A stretch of DNA of 6,102 nucleotides from Pseudomonas sp. GTDB lineage: Bacteria > Pseudomonadota > Gammaproteobacteria > Pseudomonadales > Pseudomonadaceae. The position numbers and the translations under genes are program-made. Of this stretch, positions 1-5,689 are shown piece by piece; positions within the stretch are counted from its first letter, which is position 1, and each line of letters opens with the position of its first letter. Location: contig DPSI01000087.1 in assembly GCA_003527165.1 (NCBI GenBank), positions 1 to 6,102 on the forward strand, written 5' to 3'. The notes below the pieces were generated by a model. The model was not told where the DNA came from. It saw nothing but the letters and a program-made list of their open reading frames with translations, and ran no database searches.

Positions 1-652
1 GTTCGGGATGGCCAAGGGTGGACAGGTTGTAGGTGCTGCGGGTATGCGGCAGGTCCGGGTCGAATACCAGCGCTCCCGGCTTGGCGCGCACATTGTTCAG
101 GTAATGTGCCGCGACCACCACGTTGTAATAGGCGCCATCGCTATCCTTGAGCAGAGCCTGGCGCACCATGCGCGGCAGATCCCGGCTGCTCACGAGCAGG
201 CTCTGCCTGGCTGCGATCCGATCTTCGTAACCCCAAGGCGTCCAGCCGTCGACCACCGCCAGCCGCTTGAGCTCATCGACGCCCAACCCTGCGCGCCGAG
301 GCGCCACCATTACTCCATCTACATAGTTGACCACCGCCTGGCTGTATTGCAGCCGATAGCCGCGCTTGGCGGCACCGGACCAGTTGGGGTTGTCCGGATA
401 CTTGGCATCGACGCGTCCGTCTAGCAGCGCAGGTAGCAGGTCTTCGGCTGGCAGTACCTTGTAAAGCAATCGCACCCCGCTGTGCGCGGCAAAGCTGTCC
501 AACAGCTCGCGGGCGAAGCCCCGATAGTTGCCTTGCGCATCGCCGTCATAGTGCGGCATGAAAGCCGCCTGCTCGACGCCAACCACATAGGTTTGCTCTG
601 CGACTACGGGCACCGACAGCGCCAGCAAGGCGGCCGCAAGAAGTGCTTTCAT
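1..652 (-). CDS. Periplasmic solute-binding protein, SBP_bac_3-like (3' end cut by window edge)
   Basis: The reading frame opens at the ATG at 652 and runs without a stop to base 2, giving 217 residues; the C-terminus lies outside the window. An AAGGAG ribosome-binding site (complement of 658-663) sits five bases before the ATG and fixes the start. Residues 1-18 form a clear Sec signal peptide: MK, a hydrophobic Leu/Ala core, then VVA before Glu19. The mature part reads like the first lobe of an amino-acid-type binding protein, with GNYRGFARELLDSFAAHSG at 41-59, a DLLPALLDGRVDAKYPDN stretch at 71-88, and a VVNYVDGVMVAP strand at 107-118 that should lead into the second lobe. It should act in the periplasm, binding a small solute for an ABC importer or a sensor. 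The ligand cannot be told, and no permease or ATPase is in view. It is transcribed divergently from the TetR gene, which may regulate it. Confidence 0.8.
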   Translation of the reverse strand, partial: MKALLAAALLALSVPVVAEQTYVVGVEQAAFMPHYDGDAQGNYRGFARELLDSFAAHSGVRLLYKVLPAEDLLPALLDGRVDAKYPDNPNWSGAAKRGYRLQYSQAVVNYVDGVMVAPRRAGLGVDELKRLAVVDGWTPWGYEDRIAARQSLLVSSRDLPRMVRQALLKDSDGAYYNVVVAAHYLNNVRAKPGALVFDPDLPHTRSTYNLSTLGHPE

Positions 653-657
653 GGGAA

Positions 658-663
658 CTCCTT
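658..663 (-). promoter_or_regulatory. Ribosome-binding site of the solute-binding protein gene
   Basis: On the minus strand the bases read AAGGAG, a near-perfect Shine-Dalgarno sequence, five bases before the ATG at 652. It settles the start codon of this gene. Confidence 0.8.
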
Positions 664-677
664 GTTGTGTTGAACGA

Positions 678-690
678 CCCGCTCGGCGGG
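678..690. repeat. Short hairpin in the leader of the solute-binding protein gene
   Basis: The bases CCCGC-tcg-GCGGG form a perfect five-base-pair stem with a three-base loop, about 15 bases upstream of the AAGGAG site on the minus strand. It lies where the mRNA leader of the solute-binding protein gene should be. There is no T-tract after it on either strand, so it is not a typical terminator. In G+C-rich DNA such a small stem may be chance. Confidence 0.3.
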
Positions 691-765
691 CCGACGGCTT
701 CCAGCAACCGGCAGGCGAAAGACTCTAACGAAGCCGAACTGATGGGCATGACAGTATCAGAGGCC

Positions 766-810
766 ATCATATTTTGAATACAAACAGACTAGACTTTGTT
801 CACAATATTC
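766..810. promoter_or_regulatory. AT-rich segment of the divergent control region
   Basis: This is the most AT-rich stretch between the two divergent genes and the likeliest place for their promoters. It holds a perfect TTGT-TC-ACAA dyad at 796-805, and ACAAA/TTTGT arms around a duplicated AGACT. On the minus strand TTGTGA, 17 bases, TGTATT is a possible weak sigma-70 pair for the solute-binding protein gene. No strong -35/-10 pair stands out on the plus strand, so the exact promoters are inferred only. Confidence 0.3.
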
Positions 811-854
811 CGCATCGGAGTGGCTACCTTGAGGCGATCCGGGAGCCAGTGCTA

Positions 855-870
855 GCATGCCGCGGCAGGC
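855..870. promoter_or_regulatory. Candidate TetR operator, 16-bp palindrome
   Basis: The sequence GCATGCCGCGGCAGGC contains a perfect 10-bp palindrome (TGCCGCGGCA, 858-867) flanked by a further matching GC on each side, so 14 of 16 positions are symmetric. It ends 34 bases before the ATG of the TetR-type regulator. Size and position fit an autoregulatory TetR operator. It does not resemble the TTGACCA..TGGTCAA box known for E. coli RutR, so if this is the operator its specificity differs. Confidence 0.35.
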
Positions 871-884
871 CACCAGGCGGGTGG
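870..884. repeat. Inverted repeat in the leader before the TetR gene
   Basis: CCACC (870-874) and GGTGG (880-884) are perfect complementary arms around a five-base loop, ending 20 bases before the regulator's start codon. The arms can be lengthened by two G-U pairs in RNA. It could be a leader hairpin or part of the control region; chance is possible. Confidence 0.3.
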
Positions 885-904
885 TTGTGAATTGAACAGG
901 TCTT

Positions 905-1528
905 ATGTCCAGTATCCGCGAGCGCAACAAAGAACTGATCCTGCGCGCTGCCAGCGAAGAGTTCGCCGAAAAGGGCTTCGCCGCCAGCAAGACCAGCGAC
1001 ATCGCCAACCGCGCCGGACTGCCCAAGCCCAACGTCTACTACTATTTTAAAAGCAAGGAAAACCTCTACCGCGAGGTGCTCGACAGCATCGTCGAGCCGC
1101 TGTTGCGGGCGTCTGCACCGTTCAATCAGCCCGGCGAACCGGCGGATGTGCTCCGCGCCTACATCCGCACCAAGATCCGAATTTCACGAGAGCACGCCTG
1201 TGCCTCCAAGGTTTTCGCAAGCGAGATCATGCATGGCGCGCCACATCTGCCAGCCGAGCGGGCCGCGCAGTTGAATGCCCAGGCCAGCCACAATGTCGCC
1301 TGTATCCAGAGCTGGATCGATCAGGGACTGATGGCTAAGGTTGATCCCAGTCACCTGATGTTCAGTATCTGGGCGGCTACCCAGACCTACGCCGATTTCG
1401 ACTGGCAGATATCCACCGTGACGGGCAAAGCCAAGCTCGACGATGCTGATTATGACGCCGCCGCAGACACCATCATTCGCATGGTCATCAAGGGCTGCGA
1501 GGTGAAGGAAGGAACCGCCGTTACCTAA
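905..1528 (+). CDS. TetR/AcrR family transcriptional regulator, RutR-like (YcdC-type C-terminal domain)
   Basis: A 207-residue, full-length TetR-family repressor. The N-terminal DNA-binding domain covers about residues 8-55, with the helix-turn-helix at 28-48 (SKTSDIANRAGLPKPNVYYYF), ending in the family's typical YYYF followed by KSKENL. The C-terminal half resembles E. coli RutR (YcdC family): FASEIMHGAPHL at 104-115, then LMFSIWAATQTYADF at 151-165 and a nearby VTGKAKL. RutR senses uracil and controls pyrimidine breakdown, but no pyrimidine gene is in the window, so the effector here is unknown. The start is the ATG at 905; its ribosome-binding site is weak (CAGG at 897-900, only four bases away), which suits a low-abundance repressor. 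It faces away from the solute-binding protein gene, so regulation of that gene and of itself is the natural guess. Confidence 0.9.
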   Translation: MSSIRERNKELILRAASEEFAEKGFAASKTSDIANRAGLPKPNVYYYFKSKENLYREVLDSIVEPLLRASAPFNQPGEPADVLRAYIRTKIRISREHACASKVFASEIMHGAPHLPAERAAQLNAQASHNVACIQSWIDQGLMAKVDPSHLMFSIWAATQTYADFDWQISTVTGKAKLDDADYDAAADTIIRMVIKGCEVKEGTAVT

Positions 1529-1570
1529 GCCACCACGAGCCGCTCCTATGCCGCCAGCCTGTCTGGAGTC

Positions 1571-1584
1571 ATGCTTTTAAGCAT
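1571..1584. repeat. Palindromic dyad between the TetR gene and bifA
   Basis: ATGCTT-TT-AAGCAT is a perfect six-base inverted repeat with a two-base centre, 43 bases after the TetR stop codon. As RNA it could form only a five-pair AT-rich stem with a TTTA loop and no following T-run, so it is a poor terminator. A DNA-binding site upstream of bifA is possible. The rest of 1529-1735 shows a TATAAG (1654-1659) that could be a -10 box, but no well-spaced -35 partner. Confidence 0.3.
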
Positions 1585-1720
1585 ACTGACCCTGCAAAAA
1601 GACGTCGACGGAAGGCCCTGCAGGCTATTGAGGGTTCTGATAACGTTTTGCCTTATAAGCATGTCCCTACCTTTGACGCCTCATCTATGACGACTAATAC
1701 TTGCGCTGGGCCCCGGCTTG

Positions 1721-1738
1721 GAAAAGGAAATCCTTTTG
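1721..1738 (+). promoter_or_regulatory. bifA ribosome-binding site inside an inverted repeat, with TTG start
   Basis: AAAAGGA (1722-1728) and TCCTTTT (1731-1737) are perfect seven-base inverted arms separated by AA. The left arm holds the Shine-Dalgarno AAGGA; the right arm reaches into the TTG codon at 1736-1738, seven bases downstream, which is ideal spacing. In mRNA a six-pair AAAAGG/CCUUUU stem with an AAAU loop would cover both. This motif decides the choice of TTG 1736 over the in-frame TTG at 1718, which has no comparable site. The stem is AU-rich and only moderately stable, so a regulatory effect is inferred. Confidence 0.5.
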
Positions 1739-3796
1739 ACCGAATTGCGCAACAGTCTGTCGAGGAAATTGCTCCGTATCGTTCTGCTGTCAGCGCTTGC
1801 CGTTGGGCTGGTACTGAGCTGCGCACAAATCATTTTCGATGTCTACAAGACCCGCCAGTTAATTAATACCGAGGCGCAGCGAATCCTGCGCATGACCCGC
1901 GACCCCTCCACCCAGGCGATTTACAGCCTGGACCGGGAAATGGGAGCACAAGTCATGGAAGGGCTGTTTCAGCATGAGTCGATTCGCAAGGCGTCGATCG
2001 GCCATTCAGGAGACGAGCCTCTGGCCTTCAAATCTCGTCCCGTCATGTCCCTACCCTCACGTTGGCTGACCGACCCGATACTCGGCCGGGACCAGGATTT
2101 CTCGATCCCGTTGATCGGTCGTCCGCCCTACAACGAATACTACGGCGATCTTCGAATCACACTCGACACGGCGCCTTATGGCGCGGAGTTTCTCAGCAAT
2201 TCGGTAGTGATCTTCGTCGTTGGCATTCTTCGTGCTCTGGTCCTGGGCCTACTGCTTTATCTGATCTACGAGTGGTTGCTGACGCGGCCGTTGACCAAGC
2301 TTATCGAACATCTTTCGCACATCAATCCAGGCCGCCCCGGCGAGCACTCATTACCGATGCCCAAGGGGCACGAGCGAAACGAGCTGGGGCTCTGGGTCGA
2401 AACCGCCAACGGCCTGCTCGCCGCCATCGAACACAACATGCAGTTGCGCCATGCCGCGGAAAGCGACCTGCAACGCATGACCCAATACGACTCGCTCACC
2501 GGCCTGCCAAATCGGCAACAGCTGCAACAACAGCTCGACAACATTCTCGGCGAGGCCGACCGCCTGCAGCGCCGCGTGGCTGTGCTCTGCCTCGGGCTGG
2601 ACGACTTCAAGGGCGTGAACGAACAGTTCAGTTATCAGCACGGTGATCGCATGCTGGTTGCGCTGGCCGAGCGCCTGCGCAGCTTGAGCGGGCGTGTCGG
2701 AGCACTCGCCCGCCTGGGTGGCGACCAGTTCGTACTGGTGCTGTTCGGCTTCGAGCAGCCCTACGAAGCAGCGGAACTGGCGCAAACAATACTCGACGAT
2801 CTGGAACGGCCAGTCGTTCTCGATCAGCAGAACATACGCTTGCGTGCGACCATCGGCATCACGCTGTATCCGGAAGATGGCGACAGTACGGAGAAGCTGC
2901 TGCAGAAAGCCGAGCAGACCATGACATTGGCCAAGAACCGCTCGCGCAACCGCTATCAGTTCTATGTAGCGAGCATCGACAGTCAGATGCGAACGCGCCG
3001 GGAACTGCAGAACGACCTGGCAGAAGCCCTTCACCGCGGTGAGTTCCAACTGGTCTATCAACCGCAGATCGACTACCGACTTAAGCGCATTACCGGTGTC
3101 GAAGCGCTGCTGCGCTGGTCGCACCCGAGCGGCAAACTGGTCCCACCAGATATTTTCATTCCCCTCGCCGAGCAGAACGGCAGGATCATCGCCATCGGTA
3201 AGTGGGTGCTGGATCAGGCCTGCCGGCAGCTGAGAGAATGGCATCAGCAAGGGTTCAGCGACCTGCGCATGGCGGTCAATCTGTCCACGGTGCAATTGCA
3301 CCACGCCGAGCTGCCAGGGATGATCAGCAACCTGCTCAGCACTCATCAACTGCCGCCCGAGACGCTGGAGCTCGAGGTGACCGAAACGGGGCTGATGGAA
3401 GACATCGCCGCCGCCACTCACAACCTGCACAGTCTGCGCCGTTCCGGTGCACTGATTGCAATCGACGACTTCGGTACCGGCTATTCCTCGCTCAGCTACC
3501 TGAAAAGCCTGCCGCTGGACAAGATCAAGATCGACAAAAGCTTCGTCCGCGACATGGCTGCAGATCAAGGCGATACAACCATCGTCAGGGCCATCATTCA
3601 GCTAGGCAAGAGCCTTGGCATGCTAGTAATCGCCGAGGGCGTGGAAACCGCCGAGCAGGAACGGTATCTCATCGACGAAGGTTGCAACGAAGGCCAGGGG
3701 TACTACTACAGCAAGCCACTGCCGGCTTCAGAGCTGGTCACGCTGTTGCACCAATCCCTGCGTTTCGAACACAGTTTCAACTCCGAACCGCTGTAA
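1736..3796 (+). CDS. bifA: Cyclic-di-GMP phosphodiesterase BifA (degenerate GGDEF + active EAL)
   Basis: A 686-residue inner-membrane enzyme that hydrolyses c-di-GMP, in P. aeruginosa promoting swarming and limiting biofilm. From the TTG at 1736, membrane helix 1 is at about 15-34, a periplasmic loop at 35-155, and helix 2 at 156-182. A linker leads to a GGDEF domain (about 246-410) and an EAL domain (about 425-675). The GGDEF motif is GGDQF (328-332) and the inhibitory-site RxxD is absent (GRVG there), so it should not make c-di-GMP. The EAL domain keeps its metal and catalytic residues: EAL at 456-458, N515, E547, D577-D578, K598, E634 and Q654. The N-terminus (LRNSLSRKLLRIVLLSALAV), the RDPSTQAIYSLDREMG loop and the GGDQF motif match Pseudomonas BifA from memory. 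An in-frame TTG at 1718 would add six residues; the ribosome-binding site favours 1736. The next gene follows after 58 bases. Confidence 0.93.
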   Translation: MTELRNSLSRKLLRIVLLSALAVGLVLSCAQIIFDVYKTRQLINTEAQRILRMTRDPSTQAIYSLDREMGAQVMEGLFQHESIRKASIGHSGDEPLAFKSRPVMSLPSRWLTDPILGRDQDFSIPLIGRPPYNEYYGDLRITLDTAPYGAEFLSNSVVIFVVGILRALVLGLLLYLIYEWLLTRPLTKLIEHLSHINPGRPGEHSLPMPKGHERNELGLWVETANGLLAAIEHNMQLRHAAESDLQRMTQYDSLTGLPNRQQLQQQLDNILGEADRLQRRVAVLCLGLDDFKGVNEQFSYQHGDRMLVALAERLRSLSGRVGALARLGGDQFVLVLFGFEQPYEAAELAQTILDDLERPVVLDQQNIRLRATIGITLYPEDGDSTEKLLQKAEQTMTLAKNRSRNRYQFYVASIDSQMRTRRELQNDLAEALHRGEFQLVYQPQIDYRLKRITGVEALLRWSHPSGKLVPPDIFIPLAEQNGRIIAIGKWVLDQACRQLREWHQQGFSDLRMAVNLSTVQLHHAELPGMISNLLSTHQLPPETLELEVTETGLMEDIAAATHNLHSLRRSGALIAIDDFGTGYSSLSYLKSLPLDKIKIDKSFVRDMAADQGDTTIVRAIIQLGKSLGMLVIAEGVETAEQERYLIDEGCNEGQGYYYSKPLPASELVTLLHQSLRFEHSFNSEPL

Positions 3797-3854
3797 CACG
3801 GGCACTCATCGCACCGTGCCGGTAGCGTTGTGCCCCCCCTGCCAGCCATGAGCG

Positions 3855-4544
3855 ATGCGCATGAAGCGTTTTGTACTGATCGACACCGCAGCCATACCTG
3901 ATGACGGTGGCGCGCTTTGCCTGTTTACCTATGGTGATGATTTCGTCATCAAGATCCAGGGTGGCAACGGCAACCAGCTGATGAATACCCGAATGCACGG
4001 CTCGGAGGATGCGCTGGCGGCGATCCCTTGCAAAAGAATTGCGCAGCGTCCAAGCCCCCGCGTGCTGATCGGTGGGCTGGGCATGGGATTCACCCTTGCC
4101 TCGGCGCTCAAGCACCTAGGCGGCGACGCCGAGGTTCAGGTCGCCGAGCTGGTACCCGGGGTGATCGAGTGGAATCGCGGCCCACTTGGCGAAAAGGCCG
4201 GCATGCCAATCAACGATCCACGCACCCGCGTGCTCCGCAGCGATGTCGCCGATATCCTCCGGGACGAGCCGCAAGGCTTCGACGCAATCCTGCTGGATGT
4301 GGACAACGGCCCCGAAGGACTGACCCGCAAGAGCAACAGCTGGCTGTATTCATCGACCGGCCTCGACGCCTGTGCCCGCGCGCTCCGCCCCAAAGGCATA
4401 CTCGCGGTGTGGTCGGCCAGCGCCGACCGCACATTCTCTCAGCGGCTGATCAAGTCGGGTTTCAAGGCCGAGGAGGTCCAAGTATTCGCCCATGGCGACC
4501 TCGGCACTCGGCACACCATCTGGATCGCAGAAAATCGAAGCTGA
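3855..4544 (+). CDS. Spermidine-synthase-like Rossmann protein, function unknown
   Basis: A 229-residue soluble protein with the SAM-binding Rossmann fold of the spermidine synthase/methyltransferase superfamily. Visible are a nucleotide loop after a strand (VLIGGLGMGFTLASAL, 70-85), an acidic strand end AELVPGVIEWN (97-107, E98 in the ribose-contacting position), SDVADIL (129-135), and the strand 4 signature AILLDVDNGPEGL (144-156), the place of the catalytic Asp region in spermidine synthases. It is shorter than SpeE (about 280-300 residues), has a reduced N-terminal part, and its DVDNGPEG differs from the usual D-S-D-P-x-G. Polyamine synthesis is therefore doubtful; a methyltransferase or other SAM-related role is as likely. 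The start is uncertain: ATG 3855 and ATG 3861 (in frame, MKRFVLID) both lack a clear ribosome-binding site, and 3861 would give 227 residues. It lies 58 bases after bifA with no obvious terminator between, so cotranscription is plausible. A run of seven C (3833-3839) lies upstream. Confidence 0.8.
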   Translation: MRMKRFVLIDTAAIPDDGGALCLFTYGDDFVIKIQGGNGNQLMNTRMHGSEDALAAIPCKRIAQRPSPRVLIGGLGMGFTLASALKHLGGDAEVQVAELVPGVIEWNRGPLGEKAGMPINDPRTRVLRSDVADILRDEPQGFDAILLDVDNGPEGLTRKSNSWLYSSTGLDACARALRPKGILAVWSASADRTFSQRLIKSGFKAEEVQVFAHGDLGTRHTIWIAENRS

Positions 4545-4800
4545 TATCTCGCCGGCAACGACAAGACAGCACTTAGCCAACAACTTTATGAGCAGCCAGT
4601 TCACTACATGAACGATCACCACGGTCACGGCGCCGGGCGATCTGCTGCGGCAAGCCGTTGCCAACAGACTCACGTAGCACGCCCGGAAGCAGACACGGTT
4701 GCGTGATGGGGGCGACAAATTCGCCGCGTTGCTCATCCGATTGCCGGCAAGAGCGACGCTCAAGGCACCTTGCATCGGGGCTTGATGATATCTGTTGCTC
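4545..4800. other. Convergent intergenic gap, no recognisable gene
   Basis: These 256 bases separate two converging genes. Frames cross it, but none has a credible start signal or a recognisable product. The only hairpin I see is GGCAA-gccg-TTGCC (4649-4662), a five-pair stem without a T-tract, so I cannot point to a clear terminator for either gene. Rho-dependent ending or transcriptional overlap is possible. Confidence 0.5.
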
Positions 4801-5676
4801 TCATCCAACCAACCGGGACGCCAGAATGGTCGCCCCGAGAAGGCACAACACAGCGCCTCCAACCGCATGCCAGCGGTAGCGCCGTACGAGAACTTCCTCG
4901 CCGTGACTGGACAGCACAAACGGCAGACCTTCGCCGGGTCGTATTAGTCGGTGCTGCGCCCGCTGTGCACTGGCGAGGCGATGGCGCTGCTCGGCTTCGA
5001 GACCTGCTGCGAGACGCACGCGATCCCACTCGACTTGGTCGAGCTGGCCATCGCGATTGTTGTCGAAACGCTGCAACAAGCCGGCATAGTTTTCTTTCCA
5101 CTCCCGTACCACCTGGCCCTGGGCGGCCTGGAAATCGAACCCCTGCCGACCACCGCCTGCGCTACGAAAATCACCGATCGCATAAAGCGGCTCATCGGCG
5201 TGCAGCCGCTCCTCGGTGTAGCGATAGCGACGGCTAGCCGCTAGCCAGGCGAGCATGCCGCCGGACGGCAGCCCTCTGGGGTGGCGTCGATCGCCAGTCC
5301 ATCTATCGCGCCGCGCTGGCACCACCTCGGCCCCTCGGGGATCGATCAAGCAGCCTCCGGTCGCATCACACAGACACAACAGGTTGTCGCTGCTTCCCTG
5401 CTCGATGACACGCCAACTGCTGTGCTTACCGCCGGACGACCGAAGCTCCTCGATACGGTAGCGCCACCAAAGGCAGGGTTTGGCCGTCAGCGGCCCTCGC
5501 AGCGGTGGCGCGTCAGGCAGGTCTCGCAGCACCCCGGTGAGTTCGACGTAGCCTTGCGCCGCCGAGCGAATCTTCGAGGTAGGCGTATCCAGCAGGTGAC
5601 GCAGCTTCGCCCAGCGACTGCCCCATAGCCAGCCACCCACCAGACACATGCCGACCGCCACACCGACGAACAGCAT
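4801..5676 (-). CDS. Membrane GIDE/BAM-domain protein with an EF-hand loop, no RING finger
   Basis: A 291-residue membrane protein, second gene of a lemA operon. Helix 1 is at about 2-19 and helix 2 at 268-288, with a single large domain between. Residues about 35-190 carry the GIDE (BAM) pattern: RSAAQGYVELTGVL (37-50), PLTAKPCLWWRYRIEE (62-77), SSWRVIEQGSS (86-96) and IDPRGAEVVP (111-120). This module was named from the mitochondrial E3 ligase MUL1, but the RING finger that makes that protein a ligase is absent here: only three residues beyond helix 2's end region remain and the cysteines do not form a RING pattern. An 'E3 ubiquitin ligase' label would mislead. Residues 205-216 (DNNRDGQLDQVE) are a textbook EF-hand loop. 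The start at 5676 is chosen because it lies 13 bases after the lemA stop; its ribosome-binding site is weak, suggesting translational coupling. The biochemical role is unknown. Confidence 0.82.
   Translation of the reverse strand: MLFVGVAVGMCLVGGWLWGSRWAKLRHLLDTPTSKIRSAAQGYVELTGVLRDLPDAPPLRGPLTAKPCLWWRYRIEELRSSGGKHSSWRVIEQGSSDNLLCLCDATGGCLIDPRGAEVVPARRDRWTGDRRHPRGLPSGGMLAWLAASRRYRYTEERLHADEPLYAIGDFRSAGGGRQGFDFQAAQGQVVREWKENYAGLLQRFDNNRDGQLDQVEWDRVRLAAGLEAEQRHRLASAQRAQHRLIRPGEGLPFVLSSHGEEVLVRRYRWHAVGGAVLCLLGATILASRLVG
5029..5064 (-). other. EF-hand calcium-binding loop within the GIDE protein
   Basis: The twelve codons encode D-N-N-R-D-G-Q-L-D-Q-V-E: acidic or amide ligands at loop positions 1, 3, 5 and 9, the conserved Gly at 6, a hydrophobic residue at 8 and the bidentate Glu at 12. 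Flanking helices are plausible (ENYAGLLQRF before, WDRVRLAAGLEAEQRHRL after). Calcium binding is predicted from the motif only. Confidence 0.75.
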
Positions 5677-5689
5677 CAGCTGGACCCGC

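Noticed and set aside
1718..1735. In-frame TTG at 1718 as the bifA start
   Set aside because: It has no convincing ribosome-binding site, whereas TTG 1736 has AAGGA at ideal spacing. It cannot be excluded entirely.
2351..3568. A 405-codon open frame on the minus strand inside bifA
   Set aside because: It is fully antisense to the well-supported GGDEF/EAL gene, shows no family resemblance, and is explained by G+C-rich codon use leaving the opposite frame open.
3800..3820. GGCAC/GTGCC arms after bifA as a terminator
   Set aside because: Only five pairs with a ten-base loop and no T-tract; not enough to call a terminator between bifA and the next gene.
3833..3839. Run of seven C upstream of the spermidine-synthase-like gene, as a phase-variable tract
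   Set aside because: It is short, lies outside the coding frame and is not at a clear promoter spacer; a seven-base run is unremarkable in this base composition.
4542..4793. Repeated 8-mers TGATATCT (4542, 4786) and GCCGGCAA (4551, 4743) bracketing the convergent gap, as possible ends of a small mobile element
   Set aside because: They are direct copies in different order, only eight bases long, and such matches are expected by chance in a stretch this size; no transposase or terminal inverted repeat is present.
4350..4919. A minus-strand open frame across the convergent gap, with a hydrophobic stretch (near 4560-4650)
   Set aside because: It overlaps the ends of both flanking genes, has no ribosome-binding site, and its Cys/Arg/Ser-rich composition looks like out-of-frame translation. 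The hydrophobic segment is the only attractive part and is not enough.
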